Below, piece after piece: positions 22,197 to 31,996 of a stretch of 64,000 nt of DNA. Source of the stretch: Marinobacter profundi (GTDB lineage Bacteria > Pseudomonadota > Gammaproteobacteria > Pseudomonadales > Oleiphilaceae). Positions within the stretch are counted from its first letter, which is position 1. Each line of letters begins with the position of its first letter. The notes under the pieces were generated by a model, which saw only the letters and a program-made list of their open reading frames with translations, was not told the DNA's origin and made no database searches. Position numbers and translations under genes: made by a program. The stretch lies in NCBI RefSeq assembly GCF_002744715.1, contig NZ_KZ319375.1, positions 62,001 through 126,000 of the forward strand, given 5' to 3'.

Positions 22197-23525
22197 ATGT
22201 CTTCGATGACCCCGAGAGAAATCGTCCACGAGCTCAACAAGCACATCGTGGGCCAGGAAGAAGCCAAGCGCGCCGTTGCCATTGCCCTGCGCAACCGCTG
22301 GCGCCGCATGCAGCTCGACAGTGAGCTGCGTGAGGAAATTACCCCGAAGAACATCCTGATGATCGGCCCGACCGGTGTCGGCAAGACCGAAATTGCCCGC
22401 CGCCTGGCCAAACTGGCGGACGCCCCCTTCCTCAAGGTGGAAGCCACCAAGTTTACCGAAGTGGGTTACGTGGGGCGGGATGTGGAATCCATTATCCGCG
22501 ACCTGGCGGACATGGCGGTAAAGATGCTGCGCGAGCAGGAAATGAAGCGGCATGAATACCGCGCCCTCGATGCTGCTGAGGACCGCATTCTCGATGCCCT
22601 GCTGCCGCCCGCCCGGGATTTTTCCGAAGACAGCAAACCCGCGGCCGACTCTTCCACCCGCCAGCTGTTCCGTAAGAAATTGCGGGAAGGTGAACTCGAC
22701 GACAAGGAAATCGAGATCGACCTGCGCGCCAGCAGCGCCGGCGTGGAGATCATGGCACCTCCCGGCATGGAAGAGATGACCAACCAGCTGCAGAGCATGT
22801 TCTCCAACCTGTCGTCCGACAAGCGAAAAACCCGCAAGATGAAAGTCGCCGACGCCCTGAAACGGGTCAAGGACGAGGAAGCCGCCAAGCTGGTGAACGA
22901 GGAAGAGATCAAGCAGAAAGCTCTGCAGGCGGTGGAACAGAACGGCATCGTGTTTATTGACGAAATCGACAAGGTCGCCAAGCGTTCCGAGGGAGCCTCC
23001 GCCGATGTCTCGCGGGAAGGCGTCCAGCGCGATCTGCTGCCGCTGATCGAAGGCAGCACCGTCAGTACCAAGTATGGCGCCGTGCGCACCGATCATATCC
23101 TGTTCATTGCGTCCGGGGCCTTTCACCTGTCCAAGCCGTCGGATCTCATTCCGGAGCTGCAGGGGCGGCTGCCGATCCGGGTCGAGCTCAAGGCCCTGAC
23201 CCCGGATGACTTCAAACGCATCCTGACCGAGCCGGACGCCTCCCTGGTCCAGCAGTACGAAGCCCTGATGCAGACCGAAGGCGTCACCCTCAGCTTCCGT
23301 GAAGACGCCATTGCGCGCCTCGCAGAGGTGGCCTGGAAGGTGAATGAGACCACCGAGAACATCGGCGCCCGCCGCCTCCACACGGTGCTTGAGCGACTGC
23401 TGGAGAGCCTGTCGTTCGATGCGGGCGACAAGGTCACCGACAGCTTCGAGGTGACCGCGGCCTACGTGGACGAAAAGCTGGGCGAACTGGCCGAAGACGA
23501 AGACCTCAGCCGGTATATCCTGTGA
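22197..23525 (+). CDS. hslU: ATP-dependent protease, unfoldase subunit HslU
   Basis: HslU is the AAA+ hexamer that unfolds substrates and feeds them to HslV. The 442-aa protein has Walker [12 protein letters not shown] near residue 58, the pore motif [11 protein letters not shown], the intermediate I domain (about 110-245), Walker [11 protein letters not shown] and a sensor region near residue 390 ([10 protein letters not shown]). The start ATG has CGGAG 5 bases upstream. Its stop codon overlaps the GTG start of the next gene. Confidence 0.98.
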   Translation: MSSMTPREIVHELNKHIVGQEEAKRAVAIALRNRWRRMQLDSELREEITPKNILMIGPTGVGKTEIARRLAKLADAPFLKVEATKFTEVGYVGRDVESIIRDLADMAVKMLREQEMKRHEYRALDAAEDRILDALLPPARDFSEDSKPAADSSTRQLFRKKLREGELDDKEIEIDLRASSAGVEIMAPPGMEEMTNQLQSMFSNLSSDKRKTRKMKVADALKRVKDEEAAKLVNEEEIKQKALQAVEQNGIVFIDEIDKVAKRSEGASADVSREGVQRDLLPLIEGSTVSTKYGAVRTDHILFIASGAFHLSKPSDLIPELQGRLPIRVELKALTPDDFKRILTEPDASLVQQYEALMQTEGVTLSFREDAIARLAEVAWKVNETTENIGARRLHTVLERLLESLSFDAGDKVTDSFEVTAAYVDEKLGELAEDEDLSRYIL

Positions 23526-23902
23526 ACAACCTGCGCCCCACGGACATCCGCATCCGCACACAAAGCCGCGTACTGCGGCTGGAGTATGTCGATGGCCAGG
23601 TGTTCGAGTTGCCCTTCGAACTGCTGAGGGTGTATTCACCCTCAGCAGAGGTGCGAGGCCATGGCATGGGCCCGGGCACATTGCAGACCGGCAAGCGCAA
23701 GGTGGCGCTGACCGGGGCAGACATGGTGGGCAACTACGCCCTCAAGCTGTCCTTCAGTGACGGCCATGATTCCGGGCTCTACACCTGGGAGTACCTGCGG
23801 GAGCTGGGCGAGCAACAGGACACCTACTGGCAGCGCTACCTGGCAAGACTGGAAAAGGAAGGCGGCTCGCGGGACGAGCCGGATACTTACAGCGCTTTGT
23901 GA
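23522..23902 (+). CDS. DUF971 (gamma-butyrobetaine hydroxylase-like N-terminal domain) protein
   Basis: A 126-aa single-domain protein with the family pattern [23 protein letters not shown] and a C-terminal [14 protein letters not shown] segment. The same domain occurs at the N-terminus of gamma-butyrobetaine hydroxylase and in proteins linked to iron-sulfur metabolism; the function of the stand-alone form is unknown. The GTG start overlaps the hslU TGA (GTGA), so translation is coupled to hslU. Its 3' end overlaps the convergent patatin gene by 16 bases. Confidence 0.88.
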   Translation: MNNLRPTDIRIRTQSRVLRLEYVDGQVFELPFELLRVYSPSAEVRGHGMGPGTLQTGKRKVALTGADMVGNYALKLSFSDGHDSGLYTWEYLRELGEQQDTYWQRYLARLEKEGGSRDEPDTYSAL

Positions 23903-25131
23903 AGCAGCCCGGTGACGTTATCGAGCCCGGAGGCGAGTCTGCCCTTCCGGGCTTTTTTGTTCCTGCCTTTCGCCACATACAGTGGCAGCATCTCACCGTA
24001 CAGGCTGGTACTGATGGTACGCTGTTCGTCCTCCAGGCGGTCCCGGCGCAAGCGAATGCCGTACTTCGCCAGCCGCGGCTCCAGCTCATCAGCCCGGGCC
24101 AGCAGATCGCGCCGGGTCATCTGGTAGGCGTGCTCACAGACCATCCGGCGGGACTGGAAACTGAACACATTGGAGAAAAACAGTTTGGCATCGTCCCGGG
24201 TGGGCTCAAAAAGCAGGATGTCCTTGTCGGGATAATCCCGGGCATATTGCGCAATACCTGACTGCATCCGCGAATACACCATGGTGCGATAGGCCTGGGA
24301 GAGCAGATTGGGCATTCCGGAACGGGTCAGCGTTCCCGGCCCCATGGTTCCGGCCCGCACGGCGGCACTGGCATCAATGGGCACCTGGGGGTTGACCGCA
24401 AACACCAGGTCCGCGCCGTCCTCGAAGGCCACCGAGGCATGCAGCCCCTTTCTCAAGGTACCGTCCACATAGTAACGACCATCAATGGTAACCGGCACAT
24501 AGATGCCCGGCGACGCAGTGCTGGCCTGGATGGCCCGGGATATGGGGACATGATCAAAGCCCGGCGCTCCGAAACACACCGCCTCGGTGCTTTCCACATC
24601 CGCGGCGACGATATACAGGCTGCGCCTGAGCTGGCGGAAGTCGTTGGTCCGCCCCAGCATGGTGAACGACCGCTGCAGGTAATCGTGCAAGCCCTCGTTG
24701 TCGAACAGGCCGGCGGGAGCGGCCTGGGCGAGGATGGTCAGTGCTTCGAGCAGGCTCTGGTCGTAGGGGTTGTTAACAAATCGGGTGACCGCGCTGGCGA
24801 CCAGCCCGGGCACCGCCATCAGGCGACTGCCGATTTCCCGGAATGCCGGGCGATAGAAGACTTCAGGGTGGAACGGGTGAACTTCAGCCTCGTTGCGGAC
24901 AAAGATCCGGCACAGCTGGGCTGTCGTTACCTGGTTCGCCAGGTTAGCCGCCACAAAGGAGCCGGCATTCACACCGACATAGACGTCGATATTATTGAAG
25001 TCGAGACCGTCGAGCGCCTCGTCCAGCGCCCTCAGGGCGCCAATTTCATAGATACCGCCGAGCGGACCACCACCACCAAGTGCAAGACCGATACGGGGCC
25101 TGGGCTTGATCTCTGTGCTCGTTGCCGCCAT
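23887..25131 (-). CDS. Patatin-like protein with altered nucleophile motif
   Basis: The 414-aa protein has the patatin oxyanion-hole motif LALGGGGPLGG near residue 17 and the downstream DG motif (YVDGTLRKG, near residue 222) of the catalytic dyad. The nucleophile elbow, normally GXSXG, reads GVNAG (near residues 53-57), with AAT coding Asn in place of the catalytic Ser. The family normally hydrolyses acyl esters of lipids. Without the Ser it may be a pseudo-enzyme or use another residue. The rest of the fold, length and reading frame look intact. It ends convergently with DUF971. Confidence 0.85.
   Translation of the reverse strand: MAATSTEIKPRPRIGLALGGGGPLGGIYEIGALRALDEALDGLDFNNIDVYVGVNAGSFVAANLANQVTTAQLCRIFVRNEAEVHPFHPEVFYRPAFREIGSRLMAVPGLVASAVTRFVNNPYDQSLLEALTILAQAAPAGLFDNEGLHDYLQRSFTMLGRTNDFRQLRRSLYIVAADVESTEAVCFGAPGFDHVPISRAIQASTASPGIYVPVTIDGRYYVDGTLRKGLHASVAFEDGADLVFAVNPQVPIDASAAVRAGTMGPGTLTRSGMPNLLSQAYRTMVYSRMQSGIAQYARDYPDKDILLFEPTRDDAKLFFSNVFSFQSRRMVCEHAYQMTRRDLLARADELEPRLAKYGIRLRRDRLEDEQRTISTSLYGEMLPLYVAKGRNKKARKGRLASGLDNVTGLLHKAL
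23924..23958 (+). terminator. Terminator of the hslVU-DUF971 operon inside the convergent patatin gene
   Basis: AGCCCGGA and TCCGGGCT pair across a loop of about 14 bases and are followed by TTTTTT on the plus strand. The whole element lies in the last codons of the oppositely oriented patatin gene. The hairpin and T-run are directly visible. Confidence 0.75.
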
Positions 25132-25248
25132 GACACTGTATCCCCGCTGTCGCCATCAATGTGTTGAACCTGCATCGACGTTATCAGCAACTTTTAGAGT
25201 TTTCACCCTATAATCTGCACAAAATACGCAAAAATACAACAATTTACA

Positions 25249-27549
25249 TTAAACGGCCTGTTCGGCAATTGCGGCAGCCGAGCGCCCAGGACGCAGGTAG
25301 CGACCAAAACCGGCATTGCGCAGGGACAGGTCCACGCAACTCTTGATCACGTGGGGGGAATCCAGCAGCAAGACATCCTCCAACAACTGGATCGCCCAGC
25401 TGCGGCTGATGCTGCGGATCACCGACTTGACCTTGGGCAGGCTGGCCGCATTCATCGACAACGCGTCATAACCCATGGCCATCAGCAGCGCCGCTCCGCC
25501 CGGGTCGCCGGCCAGTTCACCGCAGATGCTGACCGGCTTGCCGACGGCATGGGCATCATGGGCAATCCGCACCAGCGCCTGCAGCACGGCGGGGTGGTAG
25601 GAATGGTAGAGCTGGGCGACCCGCGGGTTGTTACGATCCACCGCCAGCAGGTACTGGGTCAGGTCATTGGAGCCGACCGACAGGAAATCGACCCGGTCCG
25701 CCAGTTCCCGCACCTGGTAAACCGCCGCGGGCACTTCCACCATCACCCCTACCTTGGGCATGTGGATCTCATAGCCCTCTTCACGAACCTCGTGATAGAC
25801 CCGATAGATCAGGTGGAGCGACTCCTCAACCTCGGATATGTTGCTGATCATCGGCAGCATGATCTGCAGGTTGTTCAACCCTTCACTGGCCTTGAGCATG
25901 GCCCGCACCTGCACCAGGAAGATCTCGGGGTGGTCAAGGGTCACCCGGATGCCCCGCCAGCCCAGGAAGGGGTTTTCCTCCTGGATCGGAAAATAGGTCA
26001 GCGCCTTGTCACCGCCGATGTCGAGTGTCCGCATGGTGACCGGGTTCGGCGCAAAGGCTTCAAGCTGTTCGCGGTAGTATTCCCGCTGCTCCTGCTCGGA
26101 GGGGAAACGGTCCTTGATCATGAACGGCACTTCCGTGCGGTACAGGCCGATCCCCTCGGCCCCATGACTCAGGGAACGCACCACATCCGTCATCAGCCCG
26201 GTATTGACCAGCAATGACACCCGGTGGCCGTCGGTGGTCTCGCAGGGTTTGTCCCGCAGCGCCTCCAGCCCCTTGACCAGCTCGTCTTCCTCGTCACAGA
26301 TTTCCTGGTAGACCGCCCGCAGATCGGCCGACGGCGAGGCAAAGATCTGGCCGTCAAAACCATCAACCACCAACTCTTTGCCATCAAGTTGGTTGACCGG
26401 AATGTCCACCAGGCCCATGACCGTCGGCACACCCATGGCACGGGCCAGGATGGCAACGTGGGAGTTACTGGAGCCGCGCACCGACACCAGCCCCACCAAC
26501 TGCCCTTTGGGCACCTCCCCCAGCATGGCGGGTGTCAGTTCTTCGCTGACCAGGACGGTACGCTCCGGGTAGTTCACATCTTTCTGCTCGCCTTCCTGAA
26601 GGTGCGCCAGCAGGCGGCGGCCCAGATCGCGGATATCGACCGCGCGCTCCCGCAGATAGTGGTCGTCCATCATTTCGAAATGGCGGATATACTGCTGAAC
26701 CACTTGCTTGAGGGCGCCAGGCGCCCACAGGCCCTCGCGGATTCGGTTGACCACCTCGCCCGGAAGCGCGTTGTCACCCAGCATCCGCAGGTACACTTCG
26801 AACAACGCCTGCTCTTCCGGCCGTAACTGGGCGGCCAGCCGGCTGGCCACCCGCTCTATATCCTCGCGGACGGCGGTCACCGCCTTACCGAACTGGGCAA
26901 GCTCATAATCAATGTCGTCGGTCTGCTTCTCGGGCACAACATCCAGATCCGCCGAAGGATACACCACCACACCCTGACCGATCGCGACACCCGGCGCCCC
27001 GGGCACCCCGCTGAAGCAGACATCCTTCGCCTCCTCCCCGGTCAGCGACAGGCCACTGATCGCCCCGGTTGCCTCGCTGTGGGCGATCACTCCGGCCAGC
27101 TGGGCCGACACGGTGACCAGGAAGGCTTCCTCGCCTTCATCAAAGCAGCGCGAGCTTTCCCGCTGTTGCACCACAAGAACGCCCAGCACCCTCCGGTGGT
27201 GGATGATGGGCACCCCGAGAAAGGAGCGAAAACGCTCTTCACCGGTCTCGGGGAAATAACGGTAACGGGGGTGCGACGGGGCATCTTCCAGATTGATGGG
27301 CTCCTCCCGGGACCCCACAAGACCAATCAGGCCCTCGGAATACGCCAGGCTGACCTGGCCCACCGCCTCGCGATAGAGGCCTTCGGTCGCCATCAGGATG
27401 TAGCGGTTACTGGCGGGGTCAAGCAGGTATACCGAACAGACTTCCGTACCCATGGCGTTCTGCACCCGCGAAACGATGATATCCAGCGCCTCCTGCAGAT
27501 CCCGGGCGCCGTTTACCTCTTGTACAAGACTTCGCAGTATGCTCAGCAT
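25249..27549 (-). CDS. ptsP: PEP-protein phosphotransferase of the nitrogen PTS (EI-Ntr)
   Basis: PtsP starts the PTS-Ntr phosphorelay by transferring phosphate from PEP to NPr and then EIIA-Ntr. The 766-aa protein has an N-terminal GAF domain (about residues 15-160) that senses glutamine in known homologues. An EI N-terminal domain follows, then the swivelling phosphohistidine domain (SSNSHVAILARAMGVP, active His in SNSH). The PEP-binding barrel carries RTLDIGGDK and DFLSVGSNDLTQY. rppH lies 14 bases upstream on the same strand, the conserved pair in gammaproteobacteria. Confidence 0.97.
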   Translation of the reverse strand: MLSILRSLVQEVNGARDLQEALDIIVSRVQNAMGTEVCSVYLLDPASNRYILMATEGLYREAVGQVSLAYSEGLIGLVGSREEPINLEDAPSHPRYRYFPETGEERFRSFLGVPIIHHRRVLGVLVVQQRESSRCFDEGEEAFLVTVSAQLAGVIAHSEATGAISGLSLTGEEAKDVCFSGVPGAPGVAIGQGVVVYPSADLDVVPEKQTDDIDYELAQFGKAVTAVREDIERVASRLAAQLRPEEQALFEVYLRMLGDNALPGEVVNRIREGLWAPGALKQVVQQYIRHFEMMDDHYLRERAVDIRDLGRRLLAHLQEGEQKDVNYPERTVLVSEELTPAMLGEVPKGQLVGLVSVRGSSNSHVAILARAMGVPTVMGLVDIPVNQLDGKELVVDGFDGQIFASPSADLRAVYQEICDEEDELVKGLEALRDKPCETTDGHRVSLLVNTGLMTDVVRSLSHGAEGIGLYRTEVPFMIKDRFPSEQEQREYYREQLEAFAPNPVTMRTLDIGGDKALTYFPIQEENPFLGWRGIRVTLDHPEIFLVQVRAMLKASEGLNNLQIMLPMISNISEVEESLHLIYRVYHEVREEGYEIHMPKVGVMVEVPAAVYQVRELADRVDFLSVGSNDLTQYLLAVDRNNPRVAQLYHSYHPAVLQALVRIAHDAHAVGKPVSICGELAGDPGGAALLMAMGYDALSMNAASLPKVKSVIRSISRSWAIQLLEDVLLLDSPHVIKSCVDLSLRNAGFGRYLRPGRSAAAIAEQAV

Positions 27550-27563
27550 GGCGGGTCAATCCG

Positions 27564-28094
27564 TCATTTCTGGTGATCCTTGATGCGCCTGGACGACTCC
27601 CCCCTCGCCACCTGCTCCATATTGTGGAACAACCGCGGGGCAAGTTCGCGCAGCGCACGTCTGTATACCTCTCGCTTGAAGGAGACGACCTGTCCCAGCG
27701 GGTACCAGTAACTCACCCACTGCCAGCCATCAAACTCCGGCGAATCTGTACCGTCCACGCGTACCTGCGCATCCGGTGAAAGCATCCTCAACAGGAACCA
27801 TTTCTGTTTCTGCCCCACACACACGGGGTGCGAGTTATGACGCACCATGCGGCGGGGAAGGCGGTATCTGAGCCACCCCCGGGTACAGCTGATGATCTCC
27901 ACATCCGCCGCCCCGAGACCGATTTCCTCGCCCAGCTCCCTGTACAGTGCCTCTTCCGGTGATTCGTTCTGTTTGATACCACCCTGGGGAAACTGCCAGG
28001 AATCCTGGCCTATACGCCTTGCCCACAGAACCTCGCCCCTGTGGTTGGACAGAATGATTCCGACGTTGGGTCTGAAGCCGTCCGAGTCAATCAC
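27564..28094 (-). CDS. rppH: RNA pyrophosphohydrolase RppH
   Basis: RppH removes pyrophosphate from the 5' triphosphate end of mRNAs, which primes them for RNase E decay. The 176-aa protein starts [15 protein letters not shown], as in other RppH proteins. Its Nudix box [23 protein letters not shown] (quoted as GGIKQNE...RELGEEIGL) lies near residues 37-59. The C-terminal [12 protein letters not shown] segment is also typical. It forms an operon with ptsP. Confidence 0.97.
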   Translation of the reverse strand: MIDSDGFRPNVGIILSNHRGEVLWARRIGQDSWQFPQGGIKQNESPEEALYRELGEEIGLGAADVEIISCTRGWLRYRLPRRMVRHNSHPVCVGQKQKWFLLRMLSPDAQVRVDGTDSPEFDGWQWVSYWYPLGQVVSFKREVYRRALRELAPRLFHNMEQVARGESSRRIKDHQK

Positions 28095-28265
28095 GGCACA
28101 GTCCTCTTAAAGTCGGTGAACCGGACGAACTTTATCCGGTCGAATTTTTCCAAGTTGCTCTCATTCTTACAGAAACCCCAGGGTTCGGCAAACGCAGCCT
28201 GAGCATGAGTGTCATGGTAGACTGTGACGCTTTGATTTACTGAGCCTGCTGCGGAGGACGCACCG

Positions 28266-28922
28266 TTGACACTTGCCATATTTGACCTCGACAACACCCT
28301 GCTTGCCGGGGACAGTGACCACGCCTGGGGCCAGTTTCTGGTAGAAGAGGACATTGTAGATGCCGAGCTTTACCGCCAGGCCAACGATCGTTTCTACCAG
28401 GATTACCTGAACGGTGAGCTGGATATCATGCGATACCTGGGGTTTGCGCTCGAACCGCTGGCCCGCCACGACCTGGACCAGTTGCTGGCATTGCGGGAAC
28501 GTTTCATCGAGCACAAGATCCGGCCGATGCTGCAACCCAAAGCTTTTGAACTGCTCGACCGGCACCGCAGTCAGGGGCACACCCTGATGATCATCACCGC
28601 AACCAACCGGTTCGTGACCGAGCCGGTGGCCGGCCTGCTGGGCATTGGGCACCTGATTGCCACCGATCCCGAGATGGTCAATGGCCAGTACACCGGCCGG
28701 GTGGCAGGCACACCGAGCTTCCGGGACGGCAAGGTTTCCCGGCTACAGGAGTGGCTGCAGAGCTCTGGCGAATCCCTCGACGGCGCATGGTTTTACAGCG
28801 ACTCCCACAATGATGCGCCACTCCTGCGCCAGGTCACCCACCCGGTAGCGGTCGACCCGGACCCGACCCTCGCGGCACTGGCCGCGGCAGAGGGCTGGGA
28901 TATCATCTCGCTACGGGACTGA
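28266..28922 (+). CDS. HAD-IB family phosphatase (SerB-like)
   Basis: The 218-aa cytoplasmic hydrolase has HAD motif I FDLDNTLLAGD (nucleophile Asp near residue 7), motif II TATN (near residue 119) and motif IV DSHND (near residue 179). This is the HAD-IB/CicA-type family; its substrate is probably a small phosphate ester but is unknown. No ATG fits the N-terminus. The start is TTG at 28266, supported by a strong GGAGG 8 bases upstream. It is divergent from rppH, as in Pseudomonas. Confidence 0.88.
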   Translation: MTLAIFDLDNTLLAGDSDHAWGQFLVEEDIVDAELYRQANDRFYQDYLNGELDIMRYLGFALEPLARHDLDQLLALRERFIEHKIRPMLQPKAFELLDRHRSQGHTLMIITATNRFVTEPVAGLLGIGHLIATDPEMVNGQYTGRVAGTPSFRDGKVSRLQEWLQSSGESLDGAWFYSDSHNDAPLLRQVTHPVAVDPDPTLAALAAAEGWDIISLRD

Positions 28923-28932
28923 GGAACTCCGG

Positions 28933-29760
28933 ATGACCAAGCCTGCTACCGGGCGCCGGGGCCACTTGCGGATGCACCGGCTTCCGGCCCTGCTCATCGC
29001 AGTGGCCTCCGCAATCCTGGCCGCCTGCAACGACGCTGGCCCGGCCCCAGAAGCCCCGACTACAGCACCGACCACAACCCCGGCCCCCGCCCTGCCTACG
29101 GTAACGGTCAGCGAAGCACTTGCCGGAGCGGTCAACGAACGTGCCACGGCGACCTGCGAGGCGACCGCACGGCTCCATGAAAACGTGACTCGCTTTCTCG
29201 ACGCGCCGTCGGCCAGCACCCTCACCGCCGCCCGCCAGAACTGGCAGGACGCCCACCAGCGCTATCGGGAACTGGTTTCGCTCTACCTGCTTGCCGGTAT
29301 CGGACTGCCACAGATCGGTGATGACCGGGATCCGATCGACGCCTGGCCGATATTGCCCGGCTACCTGGATGAAGTGGCCGGCTATCCCCGCAGCGGTATG
29401 GTTTTCTCGGAAGTCCCACTGACGCCGGAATTCCTCCGTGAAGAGCACCAGTCCACCGACTTTCTCTACCTGACCCGCGGATTCCATCCGCTGGCGGTGA
29501 TGCTTGACGGTGACGGCGATGGCGCCCCGCGGCACGAGGCCTTTGCACAAGCTGACGATGACGAGCAAGGCATCAATGCCCCGCAGCGGCGGGCCGACCT
29601 GACAAGGCTGATGTCAAACCAGCTGACGAAGGATATCCGGGTGCTGTGCAGCCAGACCGAGCAACAGCAACTGGCCGAAGCCCTGGCGAGAGTCGTAGAA
29701 ACGCTGCCGGAACCCGTTCCGGCAGCTCATGAGCCGGCGTCAGAAGAACCCGGTCAGTGA
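28933..29760 (+). CDS. Imelysin-like lipoprotein
   Basis: The 275-aa protein has a lipoprotein signal with lipobox ILAAC (Cys near residue 32), a Pro/Thr/Ala-rich linker, and an alpha-helical domain with imelysin-type features (NWQDAHQRYRELVSLYL, then WPILPGYLDE). Imelysins are periplasmic or surface proteins often linked to iron uptake and carry GxHxxE. Here the motif reads GFHPLA, so the Glu is missing. The family assignment is by pattern only. The last 21 bases overlap the 3' end of the convergent rlmI gene. Confidence 0.65.
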   Translation: MTKPATGRRGHLRMHRLPALLIAVASAILAACNDAGPAPEAPTTAPTTTPAPALPTVTVSEALAGAVNERATATCEATARLHENVTRFLDAPSASTLTAARQNWQDAHQRYRELVSLYLLAGIGLPQIGDDRDPIDAWPILPGYLDEVAGYPRSGMVFSEVPLTPEFLREEHQSTDFLYLTRGFHPLAVMLDGDGDGAPRHEAFAQADDDEQGINAPQRRADLTRLMSNQLTKDIRVLCSQTEQQQLAEALARVVETLPEPVPAAHEPASEEPGQ

Positions 29761-30951
29761 ACGGACAAAGCAGGACTTGATGTAGTCCGTCTCCGGAATA
29801 CCCGGCACCACCGGGTGGTCCGGAGCCTGGTGGCCCTGCTCCAGCAGCTGCACGAAGCGGTCGATCTTGCGGCCGCTGCTGCGAATGATGTCGATCAGCC
29901 GCTCCTGGGACAGGTGCATGGAACAGGATGCCGACACCAGCAGGCCGTCACGCTCCAGCAGCCGAAGGCCAAGCTGGTTGAGTCGCGCGTAGGCCTGTTC
30001 GCCGGCCTTCTGGTCGCGCCGGCGGGGAATCAGTGCCGGCGGGTCCAGTACCACGATGTCGAATTTTTCCTTTTCGTCGCACAGTGCCTTGAGCGCATCA
30101 AAGGCATCGCCCTCAATGGTGTCGACATTCTGCAGTCCATTGAGGCGCGCATTGTGGTGCACCGAGTCAACGGCCTGGGCCGAACTGTCGATACAGGTCA
30201 CCTGGCTGGCCCCGGCACACGCCGCCTGGATACCCCAGCCACCGACATAACTGAACACGTCCAGCACCTTTTTACCGGGCGCGTAGGCCTGCAGGCGCTG
30301 ACGGTTCATCCGGTGGTCATAGAACCAGCCGGTTTTCTGGCCACCTGCCAGCGGCACCTCGAAGCGGACACCGTTTTCCACCACCCGGAGAAGCTCGGTC
30401 TGCGGACCATGGACCTGCTCGACATAACTGGGCAGCCCCTCCACCTGACGCATCTTGCCGTCGTTCTTGAGGATAATCGCGGCGGGATGAACCAGCCGCT
30501 GCACCGCCCGCACGATGGCATCCCGCAGCGACTCCATACCCGCGGTGGAAATCTGCACCACCACGGTGTCGCCAAACCGGTCGATGACCAGCCCCGACAG
30601 GCCGTCACTGTCGCCGAACACCCAGCGGTAGAAGGGTTGCGGAAACAGCCGGTCGCGGATCGCCAGGGCGGCTTCCATACGCTGGGTCAGGCGCTGGGGG
30701 GTCATACCGTGGGAGGCATCCCGACTGATCAGACGCCCGCAGATCAGCGCATGGGGATTGACAAAAATCGTACCCAGCGGCTTGTCCGAGGCTGCCCGCA
30801 GCTCGGCCTGGGCCCCCGGCTCAAAGCCGGTCAGCGGTGACCGGTGGGTATCCACCTCGTTGCTGTACACCCAGAGATGGCCGGCTTTCAGCCTGCGTTC
30901 CGCACCCTTGCGCAAATATATTACCGGGAAATTCGTCAAAGGGATCGTCAC
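29740..30951 (-). CDS. rlmI: 23S rRNA m5C1962 methyltransferase RlmI
   Basis: RlmI is a SAM-dependent rRNA methyltransferase. The 403-aa protein has an N-terminal PUA domain ([16 protein letters not shown]), a central EEHEE-type domain, and a Rossmann methyltransferase domain with [16 protein letters not shown] near residue 223. The catalytic motif VLDPPA is near residue 310 and the Cys motif VSASCSMHL near residue 352. The start GTG at 30951 overlaps the gcvH stop (GTGA). The Shine-Dalgarno-like GAGGAG lies so close that an in-frame TTG four codons later is a possible alternative start. Confidence 0.93.
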   Translation of the reverse strand: MTIPLTNFPVIYLRKGAERRLKAGHLWVYSNEVDTHRSPLTGFEPGAQAELRAASDKPLGTIFVNPHALICGRLISRDASHGMTPQRLTQRMEAALAIRDRLFPQPFYRWVFGDSDGLSGLVIDRFGDTVVVQISTAGMESLRDAIVRAVQRLVHPAAIILKNDGKMRQVEGLPSYVEQVHGPQTELLRVVENGVRFEVPLAGGQKTGWFYDHRMNRQRLQAYAPGKKVLDVFSYVGGWGIQAACAGASQVTCIDSSAQAVDSVHHNARLNGLQNVDTIEGDAFDALKALCDEKEKFDIVVLDPPALIPRRRDQKAGEQAYARLNQLGLRLLERDGLLVSASCSMHLSQERLIDIIRSSGRKIDRFVQLLEQGHQAPDHPVVPGIPETDYIKSCFVRSLTGFF

Positions 30952-31340
30952 TCCTCGGCTGCCACGTGCTCGCCATAGGCAGCTGCATCCATCAGCCCGT
31001 CCAGCTCACCGGCATCCGCCAGACGTACCCGGAACATCCAGCCGTCGCCGTAGGGATCTTCGTTGACGATTTCGGGCTCGTCTTCCAGACGCTCGTTAAC
31101 CGCGATGACTTCGCCGGTCACCGGGCTGAAAACATCGGAGGCCGATTTGACCGACTCGGCCACACCGGCCTCCTCGCCACCATTGACTGTGACACCCACA
31201 TCCGGCACCCCGATGTAGACCACATCGCCGAGCTGCTCCTGGGCGAAGTCGGTGATTCCCACGGTGGCAGTACCGTCGTCCGACACCCGCACCCACTGAT
31301 GGGTCTCGATGTATTTGAGATCGACTGGGATTTCGCTCAT
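30948..31340 (-). CDS. gcvH: Glycine cleavage system H protein
   Basis: GcvH carries the lipoyl arm that shuttles the aminomethyl group between the P, T and L proteins of glycine cleavage. The 130-aa protein shows the family N-terminus ([10 protein letters not shown]) and the lipoyl-lysine motif [13 protein letters not shown] near residue 65. No gcvT or gcvP is nearby, so this copy is separated from the rest of the complex. H protein can also serve lipoate transfer. The stop overlaps the rlmI start. Confidence 0.96.
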   Translation of the reverse strand: MSEIPVDLKYIETHQWVRVSDDGTATVGITDFAQEQLGDVVYIGVPDVGVTVNGGEEAGVAESVKSASDVFSPVTGEVIAVNERLEDEPEIVNEDPYGDGWMFRVRLADAGELDGLMDAAAYGEHVAAEE

Positions 31341-31403
31341 TGTCTTGTTCCTTGGCGTTAATTTCGGGCAGTTTAACCGAAGTGTGCCTGCTGAAAACAG
31401 CTC

Positions 31404-31994
31404 TCAGAGGCCGGAATGCGGGATGCCGAAGAAGCTCAGGATAGCCGGCACCACCCGTTCGAAATGCTGAAAGCGATGATCCCCGCCCGGCTGGATCCAT
31501 GCCGGCGAGTCGGGATACCGGACCAGGGCCTCGCGGTAATCCAGGGTCTCATCCCCGGTCTGCAGCAACAGGAACAGTCGCTCGGGGTGAGCGACCTGCC
31601 CTGCATCCATGCTCTCCAGCACCGCCATGTGAGACTCCGTCAGCAGGTAGTCTTCGCCGGTGTAGGGGTTATGCTGCGGCCCGAGGTAGTCTGCGAGCAA
31701 CCGGTAGGGGTAGACCGCCGGGTTGATCAGGGCAGCCCGGATTCCGGACGCCTGGCTCAGCGCAGCGGCATAAAAGCCACCCAGAGAGCTGCCGATAATG
31801 CCGGCCGGGCGGCCTGCGATGCCTTCAAGCGCAAGACGCGCCCGCTCCAGGGCAAGCGCGGGATCAAAGCCCAGTTCCGGCACCACCAGCTCGACCTCCG
31901 GATTGAGCCGCGGCAGCATGGTCCGCAGCTCCGAGACCTTTTGGGATTTCGGGGAACTGTTGAAGCCGTGCAGGTAAAGCAGCGCCGGTCGCAC
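31404..31994 (-). CDS. yqiA: YqiA-family alpha/beta-hydrolase esterase
   Basis: The 196-aa small esterase begins with the YqiA signature LLYLHGFNSSPKSQK. It has the nucleophile elbow GSSLGGFYA near residue 68 and a late GGDHRFQHFE that supplies the catalytic His. The physiological substrate is unknown. It starts 2 bases after the cpdA stop; the nudF-DUF1249-cpdA-yqiA order is conserved in Pseudomonas and relatives, where parE usually follows. parE is not present here. Confidence 0.92.
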   Translation of the reverse strand: MRPALLYLHGFNSSPKSQKVSELRTMLPRLNPEVELVVPELGFDPALALERARLALEGIAGRPAGIIGSSLGGFYAAALSQASGIRAALINPAVYPYRLLADYLGPQHNPYTGEDYLLTESHMAVLESMDAGQVAHPERLFLLLQTGDETLDYREALVRYPDSPAWIQPGGDHRFQHFERVVPAILSFFGIPHSGL

Positions 31995-31996
31995 GT

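Noticed and set aside
22077..23681. A 534-codon frame antisense to hslU and DUF971
   Set aside because: It overlaps three well-conserved plus-strand coding regions; composition is that of a shadow frame.
25205..25216. TATAAT-like hexamer on the plus strand upstream of ptsP's stop
   Set aside because: No matching -35 and no plus-strand gene downstream; probably a chance match in an AT-rich spacer.
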